Shown here: piece after piece, positions 8,906 through 17,698 of the stretch
Position numbering within the stretch: the first letter of the stretch is position 1
Layout: each line of letters starts with the position of its first letter
NCBI RefSeq assembly: GCF_001904745.1
Contig: NZ_MRCD01000013.1
Span: forward strand, 72,191 to 136,190
Source of the DNA: Calothrix sp. HK-06
GTDB lineage: Bacteria > Cyanobacteriota > Cyanobacteriia > Cyanobacteriales > Nostocaceae
Length of the DNA stretch: 64,000 nt
Reading direction: 5' to 3'
The notes under the pieces: generated by a model
Databases searched by the model: none
Seen by the model: only the letters and a program-made list of their open reading frames with translations
What the model was told of the DNA's origin: nothing
Translations under genes and position numbers: made by a program

Positions 8906-10345
8906 CTAGTTGATTAATTGCAGTGCAGTTTTTATACGCGACACATCGGCGCCATTTTGGTGGAGTAATAACCATGATTGTACCAAGTCTGGCCCGTGGG
9001 TTTCTCCTGTTAAAGATGCACGAACGGCTTTCATGACCACAGGTTTTTTGAGGTTATGAGCTTTCATTACCTGTTTAATAATGTCTTGCACTGAATTTTC
9101 GGCAAGTTCTTGTGTATTATCTAGTGCTGTTAACACAGATTCCAAAGCGTTTTTAGAACCTTCTTGTTGTAATTGAGCTTTTGCTTCTTCGTTGTATTCA
9201 ATATCATTAAAGAAGGGTTTGCTAATTTCTACTGCATCGGTCAAACGTGTCAAACTGGCACCTATTAACGCGGTAAGTTTTTCCAACCATTCAGAAGGGC
9301 GCCCTTTAACATCATAACCAGCCTCTTCCCAATATGGAATTAGCATAGTAATCAACTTCTCGGTAGGCATTGCGTGAATATACTGACTATTAATCCAATC
9401 TAACTTTGCCCAGTCAAATTTGGCGCCAGCTTTATTAACTCGTTCAAAGCTAAATTGTTTAGCAGCTTCTTCTAAAGTAAATATTTCTTGCGTTGAGTCA
9501 ACAGGAGACCAACCCAACAGCGTCATATAGTTAACTAACGCTTCAGCGACGAAACCCATTTTTTGGAAATCAGAAATTGACGTTACACCGTCGCGCTTCG
9601 ATAATTTACGTCCTTCTTGGTTCAAAATCAAAGGTGTATGAGCAAATTCTGGAACTTGGGCGCCGAAAGCTTCATATAACAAAATTTGCTTGGCAGTATT
9701 AGCAATGTGGTCTTCACCACGAATAACATGGGTAATTTGCATATCCATATCATCAACAACCACAGCAAAATTATAAAGTGGTTGCCCCACGGAGTCAGAT
9801 GCCGCGCGTGCAATTACCATATCACCTCCCAAGTCGCTTCCTTTCCATACAACTTGACCGCGCACTAAATCATTCCAGACAATTTCTCGGTCGTCATCGA
9901 TTTTAAAGCGAATTACAAAGCTGCGTCCTTCGGCTTTAAATGCATCTTCTTGTTCTTTTGTCAAGTTGCGGTGACGATTATCATAACGAGGTGCCTCATT
10001 TTTGGCTTTTTGAAGTTCGCGCAATGTATCAAGTTCATCTGAAGTTGTATAGCAGCGATAAGCTTGACCCTTGTCTAATAACTTTTGTACTGCCTCTTTA
10101 TATAAATCTAAACGTTTCGATTGAAAAAAAGGACCTTCATCCCAGTTCAACCCTAACCAACGCAAACCCTCAAATATATTTTCTGTAAATTCGTCTTTTG
10201 AGCGTTCTTCGTCAGTGTCTTCGATACGCAGAATAAATTTACCATCAAGATGGTGTGCGAATAACCAGTTGAATACAGCAGTCCTAGCTGTACCAATATG
10301 TAAATTTCCAGTCGGACTAGGTGCAATACGAACTCTTACTGTCAC
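8906..10345 (-). CDS. gltX: glutamyl-tRNA synthetase
   Basis: 479 residues, the normal length for a bacterial class Ic enzyme that charges tRNA(Glu). In cyanobacteria it usually also charges tRNA(Gln), which is then amidated by GatCAB. The HIGH motif is [14 protein letters not shown] near the N-terminus and the KMSKS motif is KLSKRDG. Between them lies the typical [15 protein letters not shown] segment. The C-terminal anticodon-binding domain is complete. As Glu-tRNA is also the first substrate of tetrapyrrole synthesis in these organisms, the gene serves both translation and chlorophyll. Two further minus-strand genes lie upstream. Confidence 0.97.
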   Translation of the reverse strand: MTVRVRIAPSPTGNLHIGTARTAVFNWLFAHHLDGKFILRIEDTDEERSKDEFTENIFEGLRWLGLNWDEGPFFQSKRLDLYKEAVQKLLDKGQAYRCYTTSDELDTLRELQKAKNEAPRYDNRHRNLTKEQEDAFKAEGRSFVIRFKIDDDREIVWNDLVRGQVVWKGSDLGGDMVIARAASDSVGQPLYNFAVVVDDMDMQITHVIRGEDHIANTAKQILLYEAFGAQVPEFAHTPLILNQEGRKLSKRDGVTSISDFQKMGFVAEALVNYMTLLGWSPVDSTQEIFTLEEAAKQFSFERVNKAGAKFDWAKLDWINSQYIHAMPTEKLITMLIPYWEEAGYDVKGRPSEWLEKLTALIGASLTRLTDAVEISKPFFNDIEYNEEAKAQLQQEGSKNALESVLTALDNTQELAENSVQDIIKQVMKAHNLKKPVVMKAVRASLTGETHGPDLVQSWLLLHQNGADVSRIKTALQLIN

Positions 10346-10394
10346 AGTAAATCTCTCTTAAATTAATTGTGGGGAGGCAAAACTTATTATATAG

Positions 10395-10829
10395 TTACAG
10401 CCACTGTCCGCCACGAAACCGCCAACGTACAAATATAATCCGCATTAAGCTTTGCGAAGCGATAAACACTGCTAACCATACAGCGCTATAATGCAACAAA
10501 AACATTCCTGGGTCTAATTGCTCTTTAGGTATGGGAATTGGCAGAAAGCCAAATAGCTTTGCTCCGCAGAAAACAAACACCATTTCCCATATTCCCGCTA
10601 TTAACTGGTATGCTGCGGGCCAGTCTCTATCCCAGCGATACTTTTGTATTTGGTCATAGACAACATCCCAAATAATCCCAAAAACAGCGACATAACCTAG
10701 TATCCAGAAATATATCGACCCTGGACTGGCGCCGATTAAACCTGCTACAAAAGGTAACGAGACAATAACACCAACCGTTGCGAGTAACAATAAGCGAGTT
10801 TGCCAGCGACCAAATAGAGTAGGAGTCAT
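10395..10829 (-). CDS. conserved membrane protein of unknown function
   Basis: 144 residues with about four hydrophobic segments (roughly 12-32, 38-56, 73-92 and 104-128) and a basic C-terminus (FVRWRFRGGQWL). This looks like an integral protein of the plasma or thylakoid membrane. The layout resembles small conserved cyanobacterial proteins without an assigned role. It lies between gltX and an SGNH hydrolase gene on the same strand. Short heptamer-like repeats occupy the 20-base gap on its upstream side. Confidence 0.75.
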   Translation of the reverse strand: MTPTLFGRWQTRLLLLATVGVIVSLPFVAGLIGASPGSIYFWILGYVAVFGIIWDVVYDQIQKYRWDRDWPAAYQLIAGIWEMVFVFCGAKLFGFLPIPIPKEQLDPGMFLLHYSAVWLAVFIASQSLMRIIFVRWRFRGGQWL

Positions 10830-10830
10830 A

Positions 10831-10866
10831 AGGAGTTAGTAGTTAGAATTTAGGAGTTAGGAGTAG
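10831..10866. repeat. short tandem GGAGTTAG-type repeat (STRR)
   Basis: Degenerate copies of GGAGTTAG / TAGTTAGAATTTA in tandem at the gene boundary. Short tandem repeats of this type are typical of heterocystous cyanobacteria. They run into the last codons of the next gene. Confidence 0.6.
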
Positions 10867-11593
10867 AGATGTGATTAATCACGTCGCTACAAATCACGTC
10901 TGTACAGAGTGGTTCCCAATTTATAACTTGTTCTAATAAAGTTTTATAGCCTAGAGTGTTAGGGTGTAACCCATCTTCACCGATACGCTGGTTAATCCAG
11001 TCTTGACCGTGTGCTATCCAAGTGTCGAATATATCAAGATAGGGTATTCCTCTTTCTAGACAAGCCATACGAGTCGCTTGTTTATAACGATATTGGTCGG
11101 CGTGATTATAGTATAAACAATCTAAAAATGGCATTTTACTTTCGTTAACAGGCGCCATACCCACAAAAAACACAGGACATAAACGCTGTGCTTGTTCGAG
11201 TAATGTAGCGATTTCAAGCTCAAACCGAGCAAAGTCCGTATAATTCTTACCATAAATACGACCAACACGTGCGGAGTCATTAACCCCTACAGAAAGAATA
11301 ATCAAATCAGGAACACGATTTCGCAACTCTCCACGATGGCGAAACTCAACCTCTAAGCGTTGGGCAACCTGCATCGTTCTATCACCCCGCACTCCCAGGT
11401 TATACAATACATGACCAGGACTATCAGGTAACATCCAAGTGCGGCGTAATCTTTCTACCCAACCACCGCCTTCAGGGTCGCCAAAACCATATATTAAACT
11501 ATCCCCTAGCGCGACAATCTTTTTCGGTTGAGTTTGAGGTTTTGCTGGTCGAAACGACAATTGCATTGGGGAAGGTGTTAAGAAAGTTTGCAT
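10850..11593 (-). CDS. SGNH/GDSL-type hydrolase
   Basis: 247 residues. The four SGNH blocks are visible: block I ALGDSLIYGFGDPEGGGWV with the nucleophile Ser, block II Gly in YNLGVRGDRTMQVAQRL, block III ILSVGVNDSA with the Asn, and block V DGLHPNTLGY with Asp and His. Such enzymes hydrolyse esters or thioesters, often acyl groups on lipids or sugars; the substrate cannot be read from sequence. No signal peptide is obvious. The first in-frame ATG is used, with a second nine codons in (MQLSFRP). The last ~20 residues run into short tandem repeats and may differ from homologues. Confidence 0.88.
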   Translation of the reverse strand: MQTFLTPSPMQLSFRPAKPQTQPKKIVALGDSLIYGFGDPEGGGWVERLRRTWMLPDSPGHVLYNLGVRGDRTMQVAQRLEVEFRHRGELRNRVPDLIILSVGVNDSARVGRIYGKNYTDFARFELEIATLLEQAQRLCPVFFVGMAPVNESKMPFLDCLYYNHADQYRYKQATRMACLERGIPYLDIFDTWIAHGQDWINQRIGEDGLHPNTLGYKTLLEQVINWEPLCTDVICSDVINHISTPNS

Positions 11594-11924
11594 CTTAAAA
11601 TAGTTTATGTTTTCATCTCTTCAAAATACTATACATTTCTACACCATTCACCAACACATCTCTCCAAAAACCCAAAAAACCTCGTAATAGTAACTTTAGT
11701 TACTTATTCCTTTCAACTCTAAGTAATATTCTTCTCCGGAGACACTCCGTGAACGCAAAAAACGCGCAAATAAATAGCCCGGTGGTTAGCCGAGCTGCAA
11801 CGAAGGTCACTAAGTATGTGAGGTGATTGCAATGTCTGTATTATTGTCATAAGTATTATTTACAGTCATGTACCGTGCGCTACAATAATTATTTATTTAC
11901 ATTTCTATATAAATCCCCCTCAAA
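11594..11924. other. intergenic region between topA and the SGNH hydrolase gene
   Basis: 331 bases with no convincing gene. A GC-richer patch at about 11775-11840 stands out in an AT-rich background, but I cannot fold it into a known RNA. Confidence 0.3.
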
Positions 11925-14444
11925 CTATTTTTTCTCAGTTTTAGTAGATTTCAACTCACCAAATTTAGGACTCCACCAGCCCTTAGCCGTATTAAAATAA
12001 GCTGCATCTTTGTGTTTACTATCATTCCGCGACTCTGGGTTAGAACACCGCAGCATTGTTTTATCTTGCCCGTCTTTCGTATAGCTATACTCTTCAAGCG
12101 GTTTTTTGCAGACTGGGCAGGGATATTTGGTAACTTTACCTGTAGTGGGTGTTTTAGTAGTTTTGCCTTTTGAGGGTTGTGAGTCTTGACTTGCTGAGTA
12201 GGCGCCATTTGATGAGTTTGATGAAGACTCCAACTCACCAAACTTAGGACTCCACCAGCCTTTGGCAGTATTAAAATAAGCTACATCTTTGTGTTTACTA
12301 TCATTGTGAGAGTCGGGGTTAGAGCATCGCAGCATTGTTTTATCTTGTCCATCCTTCATATAGCTATACTCTTCCAAAGGTTTTTTGCAGACTGGACAAG
12401 GAAATTTTGTTAAGTTAGCAGCTTTAGCTGGTGATTTTTGAGATTTTGGCGCCGTTTTAGTGCCACTATCCGAGTTTGTTCTTGCAGCATCCATAGCAGC
12501 ACTATTTGACGAGCGAGGCGCCTCCCATGATTTGCTATAATCGCTCCAAAATAGAACTACATTGTCGCATCCGCTTACACATTTGAGAAAATATTTCTTT
12601 TTGACTTTGGTGCTGGGTATTTTGGCTAAGTTGTTTTTGCACTCAGGACACTTGCTGCGAGAAGTTTCATATTTACGTTGAGTTGCGCTACCAGCATTCT
12701 TTACATTAGATGGAGTGATGGGTACTGTTTTGGCTTTCGCAATAGCTGGGGCAAAATAATTTTGATTCCAGTCGATAAGATAACGCTGCCAAGCTTGTTT
12801 ACCCGAAGCTATTGTGTCTAGTACATCTTCCATTTTGGCGGTAAATTCGGTTTCTAATAAATCTGGTAATGCTTTCTGTAAAAAATCATCGACTTCTAAC
12901 CCTAGTGTTGTGGGGTGTAATATGTCTTTAGTTAACTCTATATAAGTGCGTTTTTTGAGAGTGGCAATCGTGGGAGAATATGTACTTGGGCGCCCGATGC
13001 CTTTGCGCTCCATTAATTGTACTAATTTAGGTTCGGTATAACGTGGTGGTGGTTGAGTTTTTTTCTTTTCGTGACCTGCGTCTTCTAAAGTTAATTCTTG
13101 CCCTTGCTGTAAATTGGGTAAAAGTGTGTCTTTACTCAAGTTCGACCAGTAACGTGCGTAACCGAGAAATTCAACGACTTGACCTCTCGCTTGCCATAAA
13201 ATATCACCCGACTGTGTAATAATCAAGGTTTTTCGTAGTTGGGCAGCACAACACTGCGAAGCTACCGCACGCTTCCATATCATTACATACAAACTAAATT
13301 CATCATTTGTTAACTCAAGTCGTAACTGTGCTGAAGGTTTAAATACATCTGTAGGACGAATAGCTTCGTGACCTTCTTGAGCGGTTTTACTACTGCGGTG
13401 TTTGGCTGTATTCTTAGGAACGTTTTGCGGGTCGTTCTGCTGTAACCATTTGCGTGCGCTATCGCAAAACTCAGGACTCAACATTACAGAGTCAGTCCGC
13501 ATGTAAGTAATTAAACCTGCTTCATACAGCTTTTGTGCGACTTGCATGGTTTTGTCAGGAGAAAATTTCAATCTCGAACCAGCAGCTTGTTGTAGTGACG
13601 AAGTAATAAACGCTGGAGGGGGTTGACGGTAAGTAAGTTTTCCTTCGTATTGAACGACATGGTGAGGATGACGTTTTGCTTCTTCAACTAAGCGGTCAGC
13701 TTCTTGTTCAGAAAGAACGCGCGTTGATTCTGGCGCCTGTGTATCATTTTTAGTAGCAGCGTCATCGTTTACATCTTCTTGATTAGCTGGCGCCTCAGTT
13801 TGAGTATTTAATAAAGCTTTATAAAAAGCTCTAAACCCCTCAGCGTAGTCAACCCATACACTCCAATAATCTTGAGGTACGAACGTTTGGATTTCTCTTT
13901 CACGCTGACATATTAAATGTAAAGTGGCACTTTGAACTCTGCCAACACTTTTGGCGCCATTATTCAAAGCCCAAACTAAAGGACTTCCTTTATAACCAAC
14001 CAGCTTATCTAAACAATCGCGACACAAACCGGCGCCAATTAAATTAAAATCAAGCTTTCTCGGATTTGCAATTGCCGCACGCACAGCAGCTTCGGTAATT
14101 TCTGTATAAACAACTCGTTTTGGTTCTCGTAACCCCAAAGCTTCTTTAAGATGCCAAGCAATAGTTTCACCTTCTCGGTCTGGGTCAGTTGCTAAAACGA
14201 CTTCCTGCACTTGGGAACAAGCAGACTTCAATTTTTGTATCGTTTCCTTCGCTTGGTGGTCGCGCGCTATATAACGACACTTCACACTATTATCATCCAT
14301 AGTAAAACCCAGCGAATCCTCACCTTCATCGCTAAGTTGACGAATATGACCACAACTCGCACGAACTATCCAGTCGGCGCCGAGTATTTGACTAAGCTTC
14401 TTGACTTTACCAGGAGATTCTACAACTAGAAGGCGTTTTGGCAT
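11925..14444 (-). CDS. topA: DNA topoisomerase I
   Basis: 839 residues, a type IA topoisomerase that relaxes negative supercoils. The N-terminal Toprim domain shows KRLLVVESPGKVKKL and ATDPDREGETIAWHL. The active-site Tyr lies in YEAGLITYMRTDSV. The core ends near residue 600. The C-terminal tail carries one four-Cys zinc element (KCPECKNNL...LKCVSGCDNV) and then two almost identical 58-residue blocks (residues ~681-738 and ~774-831). Each block has CPVCKKPLEEYSY, a Cys-Ser-Asn-Pro step and a KGWWSPKFGEL ending. The blocks are also very similar at DNA level, so this is a recent internal duplication. Tail modules of this kind contact single-stranded DNA or RNA polymerase in other bacteria. Confidence 0.96.
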   Translation of the reverse strand: MPKRLLVVESPGKVKKLSQILGADWIVRASCGHIRQLSDEGEDSLGFTMDDNSVKCRYIARDHQAKETIQKLKSACSQVQEVVLATDPDREGETIAWHLKEALGLREPKRVVYTEITEAAVRAAIANPRKLDFNLIGAGLCRDCLDKLVGYKGSPLVWALNNGAKSVGRVQSATLHLICQREREIQTFVPQDYWSVWVDYAEGFRAFYKALLNTQTEAPANQEDVNDDAATKNDTQAPESTRVLSEQEADRLVEEAKRHPHHVVQYEGKLTYRQPPPAFITSSLQQAAGSRLKFSPDKTMQVAQKLYEAGLITYMRTDSVMLSPEFCDSARKWLQQNDPQNVPKNTAKHRSSKTAQEGHEAIRPTDVFKPSAQLRLELTNDEFSLYVMIWKRAVASQCCAAQLRKTLIITQSGDILWQARGQVVEFLGYARYWSNLSKDTLLPNLQQGQELTLEDAGHEKKKTQPPPRYTEPKLVQLMERKGIGRPSTYSPTIATLKKRTYIELTKDILHPTTLGLEVDDFLQKALPDLLETEFTAKMEDVLDTIASGKQAWQRYLIDWNQNYFAPAIAKAKTVPITPSNVKNAGSATQRKYETSRSKCPECKNNLAKIPSTKVKKKYFLKCVSGCDNVVLFWSDYSKSWEAPRSSNSAAMDAARTNSDSGTKTAPKSQKSPAKAANLTKFPCPVCKKPLEEYSYMKDGQDKTMLRCSNPDSHNDSKHKDVAYFNTAKGWWSPKFGELESSSNSSNGAYSASQDSQPSKGKTTKTPTTGKVTKYPCPVCKKPLEEYSYTKDGQDKTMLRCSNPESRNDSKHKDAAYFNTAKGWWSPKFGELKSTKTEKK
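11952..12404 (-). repeat. direct repeat inside topA (two ~174-bp copies)
   Basis: The copies at 11952-12125 and 12231-12404 are highly similar base by base (by eye near 88%) and encode the duplicated zinc-type tail modules. The linker between them (12126-12230) is not repeated. Confidence 0.9.
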
Positions 14445-14471
14445 AAACCTGACAGGAAAGATGCAATATTC

Positions 14472-14500
14472 GTAGAGACGCTCACGTGTAACGTCTCTAC
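14472..14500. repeat. GTAGAGAC...GTCTCTAC palindrome
   Basis: Arms GTAGAGACG and CGTCTCTAC enclose a short loop, upstream of topA. Other members of the family are at 34300, 45048, 54814, 60508 and 62654. Confidence 0.7.
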
Positions 14501-14581
14501 CGTTATTTATATATATAGTACAGTTGTTTAAAATATTCGCATCTTTAAGAAATATTTACTTTTCGTTTGGTACATAAAAAC

Positions 14582-14643
14582 TGTAGGGTGCGTGATGCCA
14601 TGAAAGAAATGAACGAAGCGATAAGACATGTAGCGTCACGCAC
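14582..14643. repeat. GGTGCGTGA...TCACGCACC inverted repeat
   Basis: GTAGGGTGCGTGA and GTCACGCACC face each other across about 40 bases in the gap between topA and xisH. This looks like a small MITE-type insertion and accounts for a spurious 60-codon frame here. The rest of the gap (14445-14773) shows no gene. Confidence 0.55.
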
Positions 14644-14773
14644 CAGCAAATACATCATATATCCTACTTGTACAAAGTTCCATCAAGATTGGCGCCGACA
14701 AAGAGTCAAGATTATAAATCAGCCTTTAACACAAGAATATGATTTATGATAGTAAGTTAGTATTCAAAGAATA

Positions 14774-15190
14774 ATGGCGGCTAAAGATTTATTTTACGAT
14801 GCAGTCAAGCAAGCGCTTTTAAAAGAACAGTGGGTCATAACAGGAGACCCGCTAATAATCAAAATTGAAAAAGTTAGATTAGAGATTGATTTAGCTGCTG
14901 ACAAAGTTGTTGCTGCTGAAAGAGAAGGACAAAAAATAGCAGTTGAAATTAAAAGTTTCTTAAATACTTCCGCGATAACAGATTTTCATGCAGCGTTAGG
15001 ACAATTTTTAAACTATCGTTTGGGTTTACAAATGACTGAATCCGAAAGACTATTATATTTAGCTGTCCCTATTGATACATATAATACTTTCTTTCAGCAA
15101 TTGTTTATTCAGGAAGCTATAAAAGTTCATCAAGTTAAACTTTTAGTTTATGACCCAATTAAGGAGGTAATTGTCGAATGGAGAAATTAG
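14774..15190 (+). CDS. xisH: XisH-family protein (fdxN-element excision controlling factor)
   Basis: 138 residues, full length for XisH. It begins MAAKDLFYDAVKQALLKEQW and includes the pattern EIDLAADKVVAAEREGQKIAVEIKSF, which resembles the D...ExK core of PD-(D/E)XK nucleases, a superfamily to which XisH has been linked. In Anabaena, xisH and xisI are needed for developmentally controlled excision of the fdxN element in heterocysts. Many cyanobacteria carry extra xisH-xisI pairs far from any such element. Here no site-specific recombinase is nearby. The gene overlaps xisI by 13 bases, so the two are translationally coupled. Confidence 0.93.
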   Translation: MAAKDLFYDAVKQALLKEQWVITGDPLIIKIEKVRLEIDLAADKVVAAEREGQKIAVEIKSFLNTSAITDFHAALGQFLNYRLGLQMTESERLLYLAVPIDTYNTFFQQLFIQEAIKVHQVKLLVYDPIKEVIVEWRN

Positions 15191-15519
15191 AAAAATATAG
15201 ACAAGTAATTCGTCAGTTATTAACTAAAATTGCTGCCGTAGGTTACAGTGAACCAAATTCAGATGTAGAATGCCAGTTTATATGTGATACACAAAATGAC
15301 CATTATCAACTCTTAGATATTGGTTGGGAAGGGTTTAATCGTATTTATAACTGCTTTATCCATATAGATATTAAAGATGGAAAAATTTGGATTCAGCAAA
15401 ATATGACGGAAGATGATTTAGCAGATGAATTGGTCAAGATGGGTGTAGAGAAAGAAGACATTATCCTAGGATTACATGCACCATACAAGCGTCCGTATAC
15501 AGGTTATGGAGTAGCGTAA
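15178..15519 (+). CDS. xisI: XisI-family protein (fdxN-element excision controlling factor)
   Basis: 113 residues and typical of XisI: MEKLEKYRQVIRQLL at the start, then YQLLDIGWEGFNRIYNC, HIDIKDGKIWIQQNMTE and the ending GLHAPYKRPYTGYGVA. The start ATG lies within the last codons of xisH, preceded by AAGGAGG at 15163-15169, a strong ribosome site. The two products are always found as a pair and probably form a complex. A hairpin terminator follows 19 bases downstream, so the two genes form a complete unit. Its job here is unknown; a nuclease plus small partner layout also recalls toxin-antitoxin pairs, which is inference. Confidence 0.93.
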   Translation: MEKLEKYRQVIRQLLTKIAAVGYSEPNSDVECQFICDTQNDHYQLLDIGWEGFNRIYNCFIHIDIKDGKIWIQQNMTEDDLADELVKMGVEKEDIILGLHAPYKRPYTGYGVA

Positions 15520-15537
15520 AGTTTGTTTATATTATTC

Positions 15538-15576
15538 AAAGGAAACAGAAAGCAAAGAGCTAACTGTTTCCTTTTT
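15538..15576 (+). terminator. rho-independent terminator of xisHI
   Basis: Stem AAAGGAAACAG / CTGTTTCCTTT with a 15-base loop, followed by further T residues, just after xisI. Confidence 0.8.
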
Positions 15577-15663
15577 GGCGATTATACAAAATTTCTTGAA
15601 TACAAGCCAGGTGTAAACTGGAAGCCTATCTTACATCAAACATTGCCCTTAAAAGTCTAAGCT

Positions 15664-15915
15664 ATGAGCCTATCTTCTATATTGGATTTGTTACATTCGG
15701 CTATCAGCAAACAGCAAATTGTCGAAGGTATAAATTTGTCAGGATTAGATTTATGTCAAGTGGATTTGACAGGACTTGCTGCACAAAAATTACTAGCTAT
15801 TGGTACACGTCTTGACTATGCCTTACTAACAGGAACACAATTAATTGAGGCGGATTTTACGGAGGCACATCTGGATGGTTCTCATCTGGCTTCTTCAAAT
15901 TTAGGATTAGCCTGA
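15664..15915 (+). pseudogene. truncated pentapeptide-repeat gene
   Basis: 83 codons starting MSLSSILDLLHSAIS. Residues ~22-80 show pentapeptide-repeat character with A/L/F at every fifth place (LSGLDLCQVDLTGL ... LIEADFTEAHLDGSHLASSNL). The array breaks off after only a few coils, where the sequence switches abruptly to a histidine-kinase fragment in another frame. Pentapeptide proteins normally have longer arrays, so this is probably the 5' part of a gene whose 3' part was lost at the junction near 15905-15915. It could be expressed as a short protein, but I think it is a remnant. Confidence 0.6.
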
Positions 15916-16303
15916 TTTACCGTTAATAGAATGTTTCCCAGGACAATTAAACCAGGTTTTTATGAATTTACTTGCTAACGCGATTGATGCATTAGAAGAA
16001 TCAAATGCCGGACGCAGCTTTGCTGATATTCAATCTCATCCTAACCGCATTACTGTGACTACTAAATGTATTAATGACAGCAAAGTAAGTATTAGCATCA
16101 AAGATAATGGTGTGGGAATGACTGAAGAAGTCAAACAAAAAATTTTTGACTATCTTTACACAACCAAAGTTGTTGGTAAAGGTACCGGGTTAGGGTTAGC
16201 AATCGCGCGTCAAATTATCGTAGACAAGCATGGTGGAAGCATTGAAGTAAATTCAACACTTGGAGAGGGGACAGAATTTTTGATTACAATTCCCATACTT
16301 TAA
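15911..16303 (+). pseudogene. histidine-kinase HATPase domain remnant
   Basis: The frame, open from 15911, reads DLPLIECFPGQLNQVF and then MNLLANAIDALEES. It continues with DNGVGM, GKGTGLGLAIARQII and GTEFLITIPIL. This is the complete HATPase end of the large cyanobacterial multidomain kinases (Ser/Thr kinase - AAA - GAF - histidine kinase type). The HisKA domain and everything before it are missing, and a stop codon lies at 15908-15910. An ATG at 15962 could in theory give a 113-residue protein. The fragment joins directly to the pentapeptide remnant, so a deletion fused two unrelated genes. Confidence 0.8.
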
Positions 16304-16309
16304 TCGTAG

Positions 16310-16326
16310 GGTGGGCACTGCCCACC
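16310..16326. repeat. dispersed palindrome GGTGGGCA..TGCCCACC
   Basis: 17-bp inverted repeat between the kinase remnant and the 3' end of the Rieske gene; a likely bidirectional terminator. A related copy is at 8883. Confidence 0.75.
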
Positions 16327-17340
16327 TTACCGTCTTATTTGCTCAACTTCCCCATAAGCTTTGAGCAGTCCCGAAAACTTCCGACGCATCAAGATGCCAG
16401 GTTTATCGGTCATCATATGCTGTTCTTTGCTGATATCAAGCGGCACATCGTAATCAGTTGTTTCTAATACTGCTTTATCTTCAAGCGTAACTGCACGGTC
16501 AAAAGCTATAATATTTTCTGCTTTTGTTTCGGCTTCGGTGTCGTTACGTAAACAAAATTGTACTATTTGAGAAGTCGAATCGTCGATTGGTGTGGCTGTA
16601 TTGACGACTATATGAACTAAGCCGTTAGGATAACCTATCCGCAGTTGGGCAGTAAATGGCATGTACCAAGTCATGTGCATTGTTCGCACTACCTGGTTTT
16701 GTTTTATTTTCAAATTTTCTTGCTGTAGCTTGGGGTTTGTTACTCCCAGCACCGTCCAAAAATCAATTCCCCACTCGTGTTCTCGCAATTCCATTTTATC
16801 AGGAATCGGATGTTCTTCGCTACCAAAAGTCGTTGTGTGTACAAACGTTGGGTGTGCGGTGTCAAACTCATTTTCCATTACTCGCAACCCCGCACACTTC
16901 CAAGGTTCGTAAAATTCTTGAATTAAACGATATTTAGAGTCTTTAGCTTCTGGTATATCTGGAATATGGCACAATGGTTCCTCTAAACATACCCAAATAT
17001 AACCATACCGTTCTGCACACTTATAGGCGCCTATTTTATAACTCGGTGATATCATTCCATCTTGTAGTTGAGGTACATGTGTACAAGTTCCTGCACCATC
17101 AAACCTCCAACCATGATATGGACATTCTATATTACCGTTTGTAACCTTTCCTTTCGATAGCTGCGCGGAACGATGACAACAACGGTCTTGCGCTGCTGCT
17201 GGGCGCCCGGATGCATCTAGCCAAAGGACTATTTTTTGACCCAATAGCGTAAATGGTTTAGGATGACCATCTAATAAATGACTTTTGGGAATAACAGGAT
17301 ACCAAAAACGTTTTAATACTGGTTGCTTTGTTACTAACAT
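16327..17340 (-). CDS. Rieske non-haem iron oxygenase (PaO/Tic55-like)
   Basis: 337 residues. The N-terminal Rieske [2Fe-2S] site is complete: Cys54-x-His56 (RCCHRSAQ) and Cys73-x-x-His76 (CPYHGWRF). The catalytic iron site follows as NEFDTAHPTFVH (Asp160, His163, His168). This matches the group of chlorophyll-related oxygenases (pheophorbide a oxygenase, Tic55, choline monooxygenase-like). Such enzymes take electrons from ferredoxin and hydroxylate their substrate. The substrate here is unknown. The gene is divergent from the nifE-like gene, separated by 358 bases. No membrane segments are evident at the C-terminus, which argues against a plant-type Tic55. Confidence 0.9.
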   Translation of the reverse strand: MLVTKQPVLKRFWYPVIPKSHLLDGHPKPFTLLGQKIVLWLDASGRPAAAQDRCCHRSAQLSKGKVTNGNIECPYHGWRFDGAGTCTHVPQLQDGMISPSYKIGAYKCAERYGYIWVCLEEPLCHIPDIPEAKDSKYRLIQEFYEPWKCAGLRVMENEFDTAHPTFVHTTTFGSEEHPIPDKMELREHEWGIDFWTVLGVTNPKLQQENLKIKQNQVVRTMHMTWYMPFTAQLRIGYPNGLVHIVVNTATPIDDSTSQIVQFCLRNDTEAETKAENIIAFDRAVTLEDKAVLETTDYDVPLDISKEQHMMTDKPGILMRRKFSGLLKAYGEVEQIRR

Positions 17341-17698
17341 AAAAATATTTTTTTATTAATCTACTTTAACGTAGTAGGCAGTGCCCACCTTACAACTTGT
17401 ATATAATTTTTCCTAAGTTTTTATACTTGTTTTGTATTCAAAAATACAAATCAATCAAGTTGTAAGTAATTTTTAACGCTTGAAGTGTTAGTAAAATCTA
17501 GCAAAGTATTAAAAAACTTAACTCAGTATAATTACTTATGTTGTTTAGGGATTGGTAGGGTGTTTGCTCGGATGCCCGCTCACAAGAGAAAATTAATTTA
17601 GATACAAAATGAAAATTTTATAAAGAACACAAGTAACACAATATTTCTAGTTTTTATTTTATTATGAATTGCGATAAATCTACCCTATCACGGCTAAA
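17341..17698. promoter_or_regulatory. divergent intergenic region before the nifE-like gene
   Basis: 358 bases, very AT-rich, which must hold the promoters of the Rieske gene and of the nifEN-like pair. A degenerate GGCAGTGCCCACC palindrome lies at 17374-17392. I found no site that I could assign to NtcA or another regulator with confidence. Confidence 0.4.

Noticed and set aside
11775..11840. A GC-richer patch that looked like a possible tRNA or small RNA.
   Set aside because: No cloverleaf, no T-loop sequence and no anticodon arm could be drawn.
14567..14749. A 60-codon plus-strand frame between topA and xisH.
   Set aside because: It largely overlaps the GGTGCGTGA...TCACGCACC inverted repeat, has no ribosome site and no protein-like pattern.
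17341..17698. Search for an NtcA or nif-type promoter site ahead of the nifE-like gene.
   Set aside because: No GTAN8TAC with a fitting -10 box could be assigned with confidence by eye.
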